The notes beneath the pieces are model-generated. The model was given only the letters and a program-made list of their open reading frames with translations. It did not search any database and was not told the origin of the DNA. A program made the position numbers and the translations under genes. From the NCBI GenBank assembly GCA_945867815.1, contig CAMBIX010000002.1, positions 1 to 64,000 of the forward strand: 64,000 nucleotides of DNA, read 5' to 3'. Of the stretch, positions 23,517 through 34,524 are shown in pieces (within the stretch, counting starts at the first letter, position 1; each line of letters starts with the position of its first letter). The stretch comes from an uncultured Veillonellaceae bacterium. GTDB taxonomy: Bacteria; Bacillota; Negativicutes; Veillonellales; Veillonellaceae.

Positions 23517-26500
23517 TGGCAAACACAGATATAAAGGTTAGAATTACTGGTGACTCATCGGGGATATCAACCGAATTAGACAAGGTAAGAGCTAAAGTTG
23601 ACGACACGTTAGGCTCTGGTGGAAGTTTGGCCAGGGCGGCTAAAATGGGCGCGGCCGCTATGGCCGGGGCTTTTGCCGTGGATAAGATAGTTAGCTGTGT
23701 GGGTGCAGTTAAGAACTTATCCGATGAATATACTAATACTATAGCGCGGTTAAATTTAATCAATGACGGCCAACAGACAACTGTACAGCTTATGCGTGAT
23801 ATACATGACGCAGCTAATGCCAGTCGGGGGAGCTATCAAGAAATGGCTGTCCAGGTAGGCAAGCTAGGCACGTTGGCAAGCAGCGCATTTAGCAGCAACA
23901 AAGAGATGATAACTTTTGTTCGGCAGTTGAATGAGCAGTTTAAAATTGGTGGCGCGTCTCTTGAAGAACAACACGCGGCTATGTTGCAGATTACACAGGC
24001 TATGGCTTCAGGCCGTTTACAGGGCGATGAATTTAGATCTGTATTAGAAAACGCACCAATGCTAGCACAAGCCATTGCGCAAGAAATGGGCGTTAGCCTG
24101 GGAAAACTTAGAGACTTGTCATCGCAAGGGGTTATTACATCGGACATCATTAAAAATGCTTTACTTAATACCGCTGACGAAACTAATGCGAAATTTGCAG
24201 AAATGCCTATGACCTTCGGCGAGGTGTGGCAACAAATTCAAAATGATGCCCTACTAGCCTTTCAGCCGATTCTTGATACAGTAGGGAGTATTACACGATC
24301 TCAAGAGTTCCAGGATGGGTTGGCGGCAATCGGGCAAGGCCTTATGGCATTGCAGCCGATTGCACAACTTACCATATCGTCTATATCGGGCGTTTTTGGG
24401 GCTCTTGTATCTGTAATTAGGGTTGTTGTAAGTGCCGTACAATCTGTACTAAGTGTATTTAGGGCTATGGCATCGGCTTGTCAGCCTGCTACGATAGCTA
24501 TTGCGGGTCTTACAGCAGGGTTTGTAGCCTGGAAGCTCGTCAATCAGCAGGCTATTGCTGCGTGGCTGGCACAAAAGACAGCGATTATTGCCTCGACGGC
24601 GGTAATGGTAGCGCAGAAAATCGCAATGGCAGGTCTGGTGACTACAATGTTGATCGTTAGGGCTGCGGTACTTGGGTGGAATGCAGCTATTGTAATATCA
24701 AGAGCGCTTATGGCAGGTGTTACAGCTATGACAATTGCCTATAAAGCCGGCCAAATAGCGGCGGCTTCCGCTACTTACGTAATGTCGGCTGCACAAGCGG
24801 TACTTAACGCCGTATTAACGGCTAATCCTATCGGCATTGTTATCGTAGCTTTGGCGGCTTTAGCCGCTGCGTTTGGCACTGCTGGGGTGGCCTCTAACGG
24901 ATTTAGAGCGACAGTTGCCTCTGTTTTTGAAAGTATCGTTAATACGGTAGCTTGGGGTGTTAATAAGGCAATAGGCTTAATTAACAGCTTAATTGATGCC
25001 TTGAATGCGGTAGGTGCTAAAGTGGCTTCTGTATTTAAGGGGACGTTTACTCCGATACAACATTTAGGAACTATTAGTGATGAACAGGTGCAAGGCTTTA
25101 TTAGCGCTACCGAAAATGCCGCCGGTGCTTTTGTTGATTCGTTTTCCTCTGCGGGAGCAGGTAATGTTCCTGAAGACGGTTACGGCGGAGGCGGCGGGGG
25201 CTATAGTGCCCCTGCTGGTAGTTCAGGTGGCGCAGGTGGCGCAGGTGGCGCTGGTGGAGATGCATCTAACGGACTTGCAGATAAAGCAAAAGAGATTACT
25301 AAGGAAATTGAAGATGCTTATGATGAGCTGTTTAAGTCTAAATCTGAGCAGGTAGATAAATGGTTCAAAGAAGAAAAGGATAAACTGGATGAGTCAAAGG
25401 CCTATAACGAAAGTTATAATCAAGATTTAGAAAAGTTAAATGCTGTTTATGCTGATAAACGGGAACGAGCTTTATACGAAGAGGCCAAACGAACAAGAGA
25501 AATACAAAACTCTATCCGAGATATGGCGCAAGACATGAGTGCTAATATCGACTTTAAGAATTTAGACGGTGCGGCTAAAGTTATACAGGATGTTGTATCT
25601 GACCATCAAAAGGCCATTGCCTCTATAAAAGATAAATGGCAAAAATACGCTGATGATTATGCTGATATGACAGCCCAAGAACGGGAAACCTTTAAAAAGT
25701 CGTTAGATGAACGCCAAATTGCTTATGAAACGATGGGCAATAATATTATTAGCTTTAATAAAGCAATGAATGCTGAAATCATTGCCCAACAGGAAGCTAC
25801 AGAAAAGCAGCTGCAAGATATTAAAAGGCAAGGGAAGGATATACAAGCCGAAATAGATATAGCTGTACAGGAACAGAATCTTACGCGGCTACAAAATGCC
25901 TTATCTGATGAAAATATAGATTATATGGAAGCCTATGAACAGCGTAAGGCTATGTTTGATGAGTATAAGCAAGCTGTTTATGATGCCCACGTATCTATGA
26001 GTGAGTTTACTCTGAGCGTAGAACAACAAGGGTTTGATAAGTTAAGTGAAGGCCTGTCCGGGTTGATTCAAGGGACTAAGACCTTAGGCGATGCATGGAA
26101 AGGCGTTATGCAGGCAGTTAATAAAGCCATAGGCGATTATATAGCGTCGTGGATTGCCGGCATGCTTAAAAAGTCCTTGTTTGGCAGAGCTTTAGAAAAG
26201 CAAGAAGCGGCCGCTTCAATAGCCACGGCGAGCGCTCAAATACCTGTTTACTCTGAATTAGCATTACTTAAATCAATGGCAACTAGCGGGGCTTCTGCTA
26301 CTGCGGGTAAGGCCGCCTTTACAGCCGGTCTAGGTGCTAGCCAGTTAAGCGGGCTCGCCGCGCCTGGTCTTAAACTAGCCAGTGGCGGTCTTGCTTACGG
26401 CGAAACGGTAGCGACTATCGGCGAGGGTCGTTATAAAGAGGCGGTATTGCCTCTTAGTGAAAACGTATTTAATCAATTAGGCGAAGGGATTAATAAATCC

Positions 26501-26653
26501 GAAAACGGCGGCGGTAGAAGTGTTACTGTCAATGTATCTGCTGTTGATGCTCAAAGTTTTTCCGGTTGGCTGCGTAGTTCCGGAGGCAGTGTACTGCGCC
26601 AATATTTGAGCGATAGTAATCGAGATTTTACAGCTGAAACGGGGGTATGGTGA
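23516..26653 (+). CDS. Tape measure protein
   Basis: A 1045-aa tail-length protein. The N-terminal tape-measure domain is about 60-260 (ASRGSYQEMAVQVGKLGTLA, DEFRSVLENAPMLAQAIAQE). Strongly hydrophobic, Ala/Val-rich segments lie at about 280-470, then a Gly-rich linker (about 560-585) and a long coiled coil (about 590-830). At about 1.5 angstroms per residue it predicts a tail near 150 nm. AAGGGGAG ribosome site; start in the preceding stop. Confidence 0.93.
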   Translation: MANTDIKVRITGDSSGISTELDKVRAKVDDTLGSGGSLARAAKMGAAAMAGAFAVDKIVSCVGAVKNLSDEYTNTIARLNLINDGQQTTVQLMRDIHDAANASRGSYQEMAVQVGKLGTLASSAFSSNKEMITFVRQLNEQFKIGGASLEEQHAAMLQITQAMASGRLQGDEFRSVLENAPMLAQAIAQEMGVSLGKLRDLSSQGVITSDIIKNALLNTADETNAKFAEMPMTFGEVWQQIQNDALLAFQPILDTVGSITRSQEFQDGLAAIGQGLMALQPIAQLTISSISGVFGALVSVIRVVVSAVQSVLSVFRAMASACQPATIAIAGLTAGFVAWKLVNQQAIAAWLAQKTAIIASTAVMVAQKIAMAGLVTTMLIVRAAVLGWNAAIVISRALMAGVTAMTIAYKAGQIAAASATYVMSAAQAVLNAVLTANPIGIVIVALAALAAAFGTAGVASNGFRATVASVFESIVNTVAWGVNKAIGLINSLIDALNAVGAKVASVFKGTFTPIQHLGTISDEQVQGFISATENAAGAFVDSFSSAGAGNVPEDGYGGGGGGYSAPAGSSGGAGGAGGAGGDASNGLADKAKEITKEIEDAYDELFKSKSEQVDKWFKEEKDKLDESKAYNESYNQDLEKLNAVYADKRERALYEEAKRTREIQNSIRDMAQDMSANIDFKNLDGAAKVIQDVVSDHQKAIASIKDKWQKYADDYADMTAQERETFKKSLDERQIAYETMGNNIISFNKAMNAEIIAQQEATEKQLQDIKRQGKDIQAEIDIAVQEQNLTRLQNALSDENIDYMEAYEQRKAMFDEYKQAVYDAHVSMSEFTLSVEQQGFDKLSEGLSGLIQGTKTLGDAWKGVMQAVNKAIGDYIASWIAGMLKKSLFGRALEKQEAAASIATASAQIPVYSELALLKSMATSGASATAGKAAFTAGLGASQLSGLAAPGLKLASGGLAYGETVATIGEGRYKEAVLPLSENVFNQLGEGINKSENGGGRSVTVNVSAVDAQSFSGWLRSSGGSVLRQYLSDSNRDFTAETGVW

Positions 26654-26654
26654 T

Positions 26655-27224
26655 ATGGCTATAGAGTTGCGTAAGTTTCCCCCGATTCGTAAGTTCGCGT
26701 GGAAATCTACGAAAGAACAAAAGTGGAATACAACAATAAAAACAAGTGGGAGCGGCCGAGTTAGAACGCTTACCACTTGGCAGTATCCGCAATACATTAT
26801 CACTGCTCAATATGCATGGCTTAGCACAGAGGAGTACAGAATACTTCACGGTTTTATATCACAGGTACGGGGTAGTCACGAACCTTTTTTGTGGTTAGAT
26901 CCGGAAGACTACGAGGAAAAGGGTATTCGTCTTGGTTCGGGGCGAGACATGCAGTGGCAGGCTGTTAGGCGAATGGGCGACTTTATAGAGCCTGTTGCCT
27001 ATGTGGAAAACGTTACACTATATGCGGATGGCAAGAAACTTAACGGTATTACTGTTGATGGCGGGCTTATTAAGTGTACGGGAGCTGTTCCGGAAGACGC
27101 GGTAATTACAGCAGATTATATATATTACTGGAAAGTAAGGCTTTCGGGCGACAGTTTTCAGACAGAGGCCAGGTATTCCAATATATTTACATCAAAGGCT
27201 TTTAAGCTTATGACAACGAGGTAG
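26655..27224 (+). CDS. DUF2460-like distal tail protein
   Basis: A 189-aa tail protein. The core FYWLDPEDYEEKGIRLG-type region after GSHEPFLWL and RYSNIFTSKAFK at the end match the DUF2460/lambda gpM-like group. It follows the tape measure, as in lambda-like tails, and is likely the ring to which the tip binds. Starts 1 nt after the tape-measure stop. Confidence 0.75.
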   Translation: MAIELRKFPPIRKFAWKSTKEQKWNTTIKTSGSGRVRTLTTWQYPQYIITAQYAWLSTEEYRILHGFISQVRGSHEPFLWLDPEDYEEKGIRLGSGRDMQWQAVRRMGDFIEPVAYVENVTLYADGKKLNGITVDGGLIKCTGAVPEDAVITADYIYYWKVRLSGDSFQTEARYSNIFTSKAFKLMTTR

Positions 27225-27226
27225 TT

Positions 27227-28081
27227 ATGAAATCAGTATCAAGTGAATTGAATACGTATCTGAACACAGAAAAGTCTATACAAAGCTGTGACCTGTATGA
27301 ACTGTTGTTGCCTAGCGGAGTGAATTACTATTTTGCAGATAGAGATACTAACGTAGACTATATGGGGCATTCCTATAAGGCGGTATCTGCACCGATTGTA
27401 TCAAGGACACAGATCAAAACCAGTGGCGACGTATCTGTTGATAAGCTGACCGTCACTATATACGCAAGTAAGGAAGATACGATAATGGGCGTACCTGTTT
27501 TGCAAATTGGCCACAATGGCGGGTTTGATGGGGCGGTTTTACATTTACGTAGGGCTTTTTTTAATACAACAGGCGCTGTACTTGGCCATGTAGATTTGTT
27601 TAGCGGTGAGTGCAACATTAAGCAAGGCGGAGGCCTGCAAGTACAACTTGAAGTAAAATCTGAAGTTCAAAAGTTAAATACTGAATGGCCAATGCGTAAA
27701 TACTACCCACAATGCCCTTACACTTTGTTTGATGCGGATTGTGGCGTGGATATAAACCGGTTCAAGAAAAGGTGCAAGGTAGTAGGCGTGTCTAACTATA
27801 ATACGGTAACAGTTAATATAGGCGTGCCTGACAATGAATATAATTCGGGCGGTATAGAGTGGCTGTCCGGTGCATTGTTAGGACAGTCGACTCAAATCGT
27901 ACAAAGTGTAAATGGACAAGTAAGGTTTATTTCATCTAATGGGGCACAGCCTAAGGCGGGTGACGAATGCTATATCTATGTAGGTTGCGATAAAACGCCT
28001 GAGTGCTGTCGTAACAGGTTTAACAACTGGTCGCATAATAGGGCTACGCCTTATGTGCCGAGGAAGGAGTCGATACAGTGA
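27227..28081 (+). CDS. DUF2163-type tail tip protein with cysteine cluster
   Basis: A 284-aa protein of the DUF2163/BR0599 family, counterpart of lambda gpL. The C-terminal part has conserved cysteines in CPYTLFDADCGVD and CDKTPECCRNRFNN, which in gpL bind an Fe-S cluster. It joins the tail hub to the tip. Stop overlaps the next start by 4 nt. Confidence 0.8.
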   Translation: MKSVSSELNTYLNTEKSIQSCDLYELLLPSGVNYYFADRDTNVDYMGHSYKAVSAPIVSRTQIKTSGDVSVDKLTVTIYASKEDTIMGVPVLQIGHNGGFDGAVLHLRRAFFNTTGAVLGHVDLFSGECNIKQGGGLQVQLEVKSEVQKLNTEWPMRKYYPQCPYTLFDADCGVDINRFKKRCKVVGVSNYNTVTVNIGVPDNEYNSGGIEWLSGALLGQSTQIVQSVNGQVRFISSNGAQPKAGDECYIYVGCDKTPECCRNRFNNWSHNRATPYVPRKESIQ

Positions 28082-28539
28082 CAAGTAAAGAGCGGGGCCT
28101 TCTGATTGCCGATAAGGCTATGGCATGGCTGGGCACGCCTTATGCCAATAATGCTATGGTTAAGGGTGCCGGAATTGACTGTGGCCATCTTTTATATGCA
28201 TCGTTAATAGATGCAGGCCTGATAGATAAAAGTAAGCTCCTTATTGAAGACTACTCTAATGAATGGCATTTGCATCGTTCGGAAGAGAAGTTTTTGAAAT
28301 ATGTAGAAAAAGTATGCGATAAGGTAAAATCTCCTCAAGTAGGGGATTTTTTCTTATACCAATACGGTCGGTGCATATCGCACGGAGCCATACTTACCGA
28401 GTCAGGTCTTTTGCTGCACGCTTATGTAGATAAAGGGGTTATTTTATCAGAGGCTAACGATGTAATTTTTTATGATAATGCAGGAAAGAGTCGGCTTCGA
28501 GGGTACTGGCGATTTAATCCTAAGAAAGTAGGTGCGTAA
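28078..28539 (+). CDS. NlpC/P60 tail peptidase (gpK-like)
   Basis: A 153-aa NlpC/P60 protein. The catalytic Cys is in GIDCGHLL (Cys35), the His in CISHGAIL (near 101). A tail-tip cysteine peptidase that cuts peptidoglycan during DNA entry. GTG start at 28078 overlaps the previous stop. No JAB domain is fused, unlike lambda gpK. Confidence 0.82.
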   Translation: MTSKERGLLIADKAMAWLGTPYANNAMVKGAGIDCGHLLYASLIDAGLIDKSKLLIEDYSNEWHLHRSEEKFLKYVEKVCDKVKSPQVGDFFLYQYGRCISHGAILTESGLLLHAYVDKGVILSEANDVIFYDNAGKSRLRGYWRFNPKKVGA

Positions 28540-31500
28540 TGGGGTTTCTTTTCGGAAAAAGTACGAATACGACAACAAGGGCGGAGCGTATCGGTGACTT
28601 TAATTTGAATAGTGCTTCTTATGGTGTTGTTGTGCCTGAGATTCTAGGGACTACCCGAGTTAGCGGCAACGTTATTGACTGGTACGACTTTGAAAGCCAT
28701 GAGCACAAAGAAACACAGAGAACCGGTAAAGGCGGTCATCATAGTACGGCCACGTCTATTACCTATACATACTCAGTAGCTTGTGTGATAGCTTTGTGTG
28801 AAGGACCTATCCACGGTGTGGGCAAAGTATGGCGTGACAAAGCTATATATGACTACCCAAATGAAAATATTGAGATGTCGCTTTTTAATGGCGCTCAAGG
28901 TCAAAGTCCATGGGCATATACACAAAGCAAACACCCTGAAAAGGCTTTGCCTTATAGCGGGCTTGCCTATATGGCGGGGGTGGTTAACCTAGGATCTAGC
29001 GCCAGTCTTCCTACCTTTAATTTTGAAGTACAAGGCAAATTGCTTGAAACAGGAGACGGCATAGATGTAAACCCTGCGGATTATATGGCTCATATATTAA
29101 AACAAGCCGGGGTAAAAACAGATTCTATAGAAGGTCTCGACAGCTATAGAAACTACTGCGCGGCGGCTGACCTGTTAATATCAACGCCACCGGACACGAA
29201 AGCGCAAAAGATACAAAATATAATAAATGATATATGCGAGTTTACTAATGCGTATCTGTTCTGGTCAAATGACAGACTTAAAATTGTGCCGCTGGCAGAC
29301 GACGCTGTGGGGGACTGGATGCCGGATGTATCTATTAAGTATGACTTAACAGCTGATGACTTGTTGCCTCAGACAGACGGCGCCCTTGTTATTTATAAGC
29401 GTAAAGACACAAGCGAGATGTACAATCAGATATCTGTTGAGTTCGTAAACCGAGCTAATGGCTATGAAAAGGAAGCTGTCCAGTTTGATATCGTATCTGA
29501 TATTCAGCAAAACGGGCTAAAGCCGGCACCGAGTAAAACTTGCCACTATGTATATACCAAAAAGAGGGCAACTTATGTAGCCCAACTGCTAGCAAGTAAA
29601 CAGTTGTATACAAAAAATCAGTATACCTTTAAGCTAGATTGGGCTTTTTGCCGACTAGAGCCGGGAGACCTTGTCACATTAACAGATGATGCTTGCGGTC
29701 TTACCAAACAACCTGTACTTATAACAGAGGTGCAGGAAGCGGCAGACGGAGAACTAACTGTTACAGCCATAGGAAAGCCCCCAAGGGCTTATACTCCGGC
29801 TCAGTATAATGTACATGAAAATGACAGGCCGTTTCAAAATTACAATGAGGAAGCGCCGAGTATTACGAAGGCCATGTTTATTAATCCGCCCGTTGACTTA
29901 CAGCAGGCTAAAAATGAAATGATGGTAGGTGTTACGGCACCTAGTAATTGGGGCGGTTGTAATGTGTGGGTATCTCAAACAGGGGATAATTACCGGCAGG
30001 CAGGGTCTATTGGCCAAAGGGCAAGGATAGGACAGCTTACTACGGCTTTGTCTGCTGACGGAACAGAGTGTACTGTTCAGCTGTTGAGCGGGGAACTTAG
30101 GAGCGGTACCAAGTTTGATGCTGACCAGGCAAATACGGCTTTATGGTGTAATGGAGAAGTATTTAGTTATACAAACGCTCAGCTGGTTGGTGATAAGACT
30201 TATAAACTGACGGGGTTAGTAAGAGGTCAGTTTGCCAGTATTCCAGTCGAACATGAGCCGGGGGATTCCGTAGCACGTATGGATAGTGCGTTACTGCGTA
30301 TGCAGTACCGTGACGAAGATATAGGAAAAACGGTCTATTTTAAGTTTACATCGCTTAATATGTTCGGCGTCAATGAGCAAGGCCTTGAAGATGTTCCGGC
30401 CTATACATGCGTTATTGAAAAATCATATATCCCGGAAGTATCTGCCCTGTCTGTACGTAATAGGTATAGGGCAACTTCTGATAAAGGGCGCAGGGCTTAT
30501 GAAGTAGTCGCAACTTTTAATCCGCCTGCTAATTTTTCAGCATACGACACTTGCGAATGCTACTACACAGACGTGTCAATACCTAATGACGTAGAACATT
30601 ATGGCGGCGATGGGCACAATCAGATTATTGTTAGCGGGGTAGAACTTGGGCACACTTATTCTATGCGGTTTACAGTAAAAGATATTAACGGTCACTACAG
30701 CATGGGTAAATCCATAACGCTAAAGGTAGAGATGAAGGCCGAGGTGCCTAATGCTCCGGAAGGCTTCAGTTATTATTTTAGCGATACTGGGCATTTTAAC
30801 TGGTTGGAAGTTACTAATGCGGATATTGACTATTATGAGGTGCGAAGCAATCAGCAAGCCGGAGAGCAAGACGGATTAATCGCTAGAAGTAACAACACAA
30901 CGGCTACCGGCGTAGTCACTAGCCGAGCGGGCAGTTTATACCTATACGCCCACAATCCTGATAAAGGATACAGCGCACCGGCCATAGCATCCTATACAAT
31001 ACCTGTACCCCCGAAGATACAGCATGTTCGGTTAAGGTCTTTATTAATGGGGTTTGCCTTTGAGTGCGAAAGCATTCCGGCTACTTGTAAAGGGATTAAT
31101 CTGTATATAGATGATACTGTACTGCAACTAACGGTTAATGCAGTGACTCTTGCCCGTGATGCGGGCCTTTATAGAGTAAGGGCGGCTTTTATTGATATTT
31201 TAGGAGAAGGACCCAAGAGCGACGACCAAATAGTAGAAGTTGACGAAACCATACCTAAGGAAATGCTAGATGGCTTAAAGCTGTCATCCGAATATTTAGA
31301 TGATACATTGCAACAGGACTTAGCAAAAATACCTGATATGGCCAGCAAAATCACAAAGGCGGACGACCATATTACCCAAATCGTGAACGGCCTAAATGGC
31401 GACCCGGATAAAAGCGGATATAGCGCTATCACCCAGCTGTACAATGCGTTAGGGCTAAAAGTTGATAAAGACGGCGTGGTAAGTGCTATTAACTTAAGCC

Positions 31501-32120
31501 CGGAAGGCGTGCAAATAGATGGAAAGCTGTTGCATGTAACGGGTAAGACCCTTTTTGACAACAACGTTATTACTAACGGGATGATACAGGCCAATGCGGT
31601 AACTGCTGATAAGATGAAGGTTGATAGTCTATCCGCCGTGTCTGGCAACTTAGGCACCATTAACGCAGGAACAATTAATAGTGTAAACATTAACAGTTCA
31701 AGTATTAACAGTGCTAACATTTCGGGGTCTCATATTTATGGGGGATCAATTGATGGTGATGTTATTAGGCAGGCAGGGTACAACCTCAAGTCTATATATA
31801 TATCCACGCAGACGCTTGAACACGAACAATATATTTGGGTGCCTAATGGCTACAATATAGAGAATAGCGTTATAAATATAATCGGAGAGCCTACTCTTAC
31901 CTCGGGAACAGGCTGGAAACCTTCCAATAACTCAACTCTTATTGCTTCTTATAGTATGTTTAGCTATTATAACAGAGGGAACTATTATGCAATATATCGT
32001 GAAGGCACAAGGATTTTTGCTATAGCGCATTCGTATTCCGGAGGTGGACCTAGGGGAACCGGCGGTTATAAATTGTGTGCTTGTAAGTGTACTATAAAGA
32101 TTTTATTTATAGGAGGTTAA
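28539..32120 (+). CDS. J-like tail tip / host-specificity protein
   Basis: A 1193-aa tail tip protein. The N-terminal half (about 1-590) matches phage tail hub proteins (LGTTRVSGNVIDWYDFE, TRPETKAQ-type hub). The middle has fibronectin-III-like segments (about 610-820). The C-terminal part has a DUF1983-like helical section near 950-1060, a repeat of Asn/Ser/Ile turns (INAGTINSVNINSSSINSANISG) that looks like a short beta-helix, and a final receptor-binding domain. It should decide host range; the far C-terminus is the most variable in such proteins. Confidence 0.85.
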   Translation: MGFLFGKSTNTTTRAERIGDFNLNSASYGVVVPEILGTTRVSGNVIDWYDFESHEHKETQRTGKGGHHSTATSITYTYSVACVIALCEGPIHGVGKVWRDKAIYDYPNENIEMSLFNGAQGQSPWAYTQSKHPEKALPYSGLAYMAGVVNLGSSASLPTFNFEVQGKLLETGDGIDVNPADYMAHILKQAGVKTDSIEGLDSYRNYCAAADLLISTPPDTKAQKIQNIINDICEFTNAYLFWSNDRLKIVPLADDAVGDWMPDVSIKYDLTADDLLPQTDGALVIYKRKDTSEMYNQISVEFVNRANGYEKEAVQFDIVSDIQQNGLKPAPSKTCHYVYTKKRATYVAQLLASKQLYTKNQYTFKLDWAFCRLEPGDLVTLTDDACGLTKQPVLITEVQEAADGELTVTAIGKPPRAYTPAQYNVHENDRPFQNYNEEAPSITKAMFINPPVDLQQAKNEMMVGVTAPSNWGGCNVWVSQTGDNYRQAGSIGQRARIGQLTTALSADGTECTVQLLSGELRSGTKFDADQANTALWCNGEVFSYTNAQLVGDKTYKLTGLVRGQFASIPVEHEPGDSVARMDSALLRMQYRDEDIGKTVYFKFTSLNMFGVNEQGLEDVPAYTCVIEKSYIPEVSALSVRNRYRATSDKGRRAYEVVATFNPPANFSAYDTCECYYTDVSIPNDVEHYGGDGHNQIIVSGVELGHTYSMRFTVKDINGHYSMGKSITLKVEMKAEVPNAPEGFSYYFSDTGHFNWLEVTNADIDYYEVRSNQQAGEQDGLIARSNNTTATGVVTSRAGSLYLYAHNPDKGYSAPAIASYTIPVPPKIQHVRLRSLLMGFAFECESIPATCKGINLYIDDTVLQLTVNAVTLARDAGLYRVRAAFIDILGEGPKSDDQIVEVDETIPKEMLDGLKLSSEYLDDTLQQDLAKIPDMASKITKADDHITQIVNGLNGDPDKSGYSAITQLYNALGLKVDKDGVVSAINLSPEGVQIDGKLLHVTGKTLFDNNVITNGMIQANAVTADKMKVDSLSAVSGNLGTINAGTINSVNINSSSINSANISGSHIYGGSIDGDVIRQAGYNLKSIYISTQTLEHEQYIWVPNGYNIENSVINIIGEPTLTSGTGWKPSNNSTLIASYSMFSYYNRGNYYAIYREGTRIFAIAHSYSGGGPRGTGGYKLCACKCTIKILFIGG

Positions 32121-32123
32121 ATT

Positions 32124-32312
32124 ATGCAGAATATAATTTTTAGCGTTAATGGTATTAGAAAATCAGAACTACTTGGGGGCGTAAAAATAGTACAGTTAGA
32201 TTTATATAGTGCTACATATAATGAATCTACCTACATTACTATTCCCGATACAGATGCCTGTAAAGAATTAACTTTAGGCTCTGCTATTAAAGTAACAATT
32301 GATAAAGTGTAA
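32124..32312 (+). CDS. Small phage protein after the tail tip
   Basis: A 62-aa beta-rich protein, no domain recognised. GGAGG ribosome site 9 nt before ATG 32124. It lies between the tip protein and the upper-baseplate-like protein and is probably a structural accessory or tail fibre chaperone; function unknown. Confidence 0.55.
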   Translation: MQNIIFSVNGIRKSELLGGVKIVQLDLYSATYNESTYITIPDTDACKELTLGSAIKVTIDKV

Positions 32313-32329
32313 GCGAGGTGAGCCTATAG

Positions 32330-32682
32330 TTGTTACAAGTTAATATTATTCAAGGTGACAAGTTCGTCATGGTACTCACACTGACGGACACAGAAGGCAA
32401 ACCTGTTGACTTAACGGGCTTGTCTTTTTTATTTGCCGGAAAGTACGACCCTATAAAGGATGACACACTGGCCTTTACAGGGCAGAGTGAAACAATCGGC
32501 AACGGCCAACTACGATGCACGATTCCCGCATCAGAAACGGGAAAGCTTAAAAATGCTAACCGTTATGAAAGCACGTGTACCGTTTATTGGGATATTTGGT
32601 GTGTAGAGCGGGAACAGCGGATTATTAACGGTATAGGGATTATCAATACCGGTATTAGCTACAGAAAGGAAAAGAACTTATT

Positions 32683-32686
<4 letters not shown>
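32330..32686 (+). CDS. BppU-like upper baseplate or fibre-attachment protein
   Basis: A 118-aa protein. The N-terminus (NIIQGDKFVMVLTLTDTEGKPVDLTG) resembles the N-terminal beta domain of BppU-type baseplate proteins. TTG start at 32330 with GAGGTGAG about 9 nt upstream; no better start is near. It probably links the collagen-like fibre to the tail tip. Overlaps the next gene by 4 nt. Confidence 0.6.
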
Positions 32687-33405
<719 letters not shown>

Positions 33406-33442
33406 TATAGCACGTACTATGTGTTTCGAGGATTAAAAGAAA

Positions 33443-33790
33443 ATGCCATTAGATCAAGATTTATTATTAGAAGCTATTAGGGACTTACGGGAAAAAGTGA
33501 CCGAAGTTAATCACACCGTCAACGCCATCCGCAACAACCTGGCACGCATGGAGGTTGAGCAGGCCAAAACTGACGCTAGGCTTAACCTGCTTGCCGGACA
33601 GCAAGACGCCATGAAGGCAAGGGTTGAGTCCTTGACCAACGATTTCTACTCATACAGGCAAAATCAGAAAGGCCGTGAGGATGAAAGAAATAAAGCTGAT
33701 AAGAAACTGGCTAGCCGGGCAACTATGACGGCTACATTTGTGTCCATAGCTATTGCTTTAGCCGGTGTAATTATCAACTTTATAGCCTAG
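33443..33790 (+). CDS. Coiled-coil membrane protein, XhlA-like lysis accessory
   Basis: A 115-aa protein with a long N-terminal coiled coil and one C-terminal membrane segment (about 97-113). This is the layout of XhlA/hemolysin-like phage proteins, found beside holins. The gene follows the fibre gene and precedes a 48-aa membrane protein and the endolysin, so it belongs to the lysis cassette. Confidence 0.7.
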   Translation: MPLDQDLLLEAIRDLREKVTEVNHTVNAIRNNLARMEVEQAKTDARLNLLAGQQDAMKARVESLTNDFYSYRQNQKGREDERNKADKKLASRATMTATFVSIAIALAGVIINFIA

Positions 33791-33799
33791 GAGGTGCTT

Positions 33800-33946
33800 A
33801 TGCATACAGGATTGACTGAAACGATTGCGGTAGTAGGTGTAGTTATCATCGGTATATTATCGGTATTCTATGCCGATACTAATACGGTAAGCATTGTCAC
33901 CGGCGGTATTCTAGGCTGGTTAGGAAAAGGATTAACAAATAGATAG
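33800..33946 (+). CDS. Small membrane protein, possible holin
   Basis: A 48-aa protein beginning at ATG 33800 after GGAGGTGC. Residues about 9-23 and 32-42 are hydrophobic, with a short polar loop. Its position between the XhlA-like gene and the amidase suggests a holin or pinholin-type partner. It is too short to be certain. Confidence 0.6.
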   Translation: MHTGLTETIAVVGVVIIGILSVFYADTNTVSIVTGGILGWLGKGLTNR

Positions 33947-33957
33947 GAGGTGAGATT

Positions 33958-34506
33958 ATGAAAGCTATCACGCTACAGGACTTACAAAAAATGTGTGTGC
34001 CCGCTGTTGGCCAAGTTTCACATATTTATAATCACTGGACAGCCGGCCGATATGACCAGCTGTTTGATGATTACCATCTGTCGATTAAAGGCGACGGTTC
34101 GCTGTGGGCATCTACGGATGACCTTACGGAGCATAAGAGCCATACCTACATGCGTAATACAGGCGCTATAGGTGTTGCCCTGTGTGCCTGCCTTGATGCG
34201 GTAGGCTGTGACGATTTAGGGACGTACCCGCCAACGGAAGCACAGCTTAATACGCTGGCACAGGTCAGCGCCATATTATGTATCGACTTAGGCATTCCGC
34301 TAGACATACAGCATGTCATGACGCACGCCGAAGCGGCCGACTGTAAAGACGGCTGGTATCCGCACGAGCCATACGGTCCCGACAGTACGTGTGAGCGTTG
34401 GGACTTGCTAGTCCTAAAAGAAGGCAGGCCTCGTTGGAGCGGCGGCGATGAGTTGCGCGGTAACGCTAGATTCTACGCTCATCAATGGGGAGCTATGTAT
34501 ATTTAA
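33958..34506 (+). CDS. Endolysin, N-acetylmuramoyl-L-alanine amidase
   Basis: A 182-aa Amidase_2-type lysin. The zinc ligand pair is visible: NHWTAG (H26) and HVMTHAEAAD (about 118-127); the catalytic part also shows HSLHPGTHGAIG-like spacing in EHKSHTYMRNTGAIGV. No cell-wall-binding domain is fused. It degrades host peptidoglycan at lysis. GGAGG ribosome site. Confidence 0.85.
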   Translation: MKAITLQDLQKMCVPAVGQVSHIYNHWTAGRYDQLFDDYHLSIKGDGSLWASTDDLTEHKSHTYMRNTGAIGVALCACLDAVGCDDLGTYPPTEAQLNTLAQVSAILCIDLGIPLDIQHVMTHAEAADCKDGWYPHEPYGPDSTCERWDLLVLKEGRPRWSGGDELRGNARFYAHQWGAMYI

Positions 34507-34524
34507 GAAAAGAGGTAATAAAGT

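Noticed and set aside
31169-31720. 183-aa leftward frame in the tail tip gene
   Set aside because: Shadow of the repetitive Asn/Ser/Ile-coding 3' part of the tip gene; no start signals.
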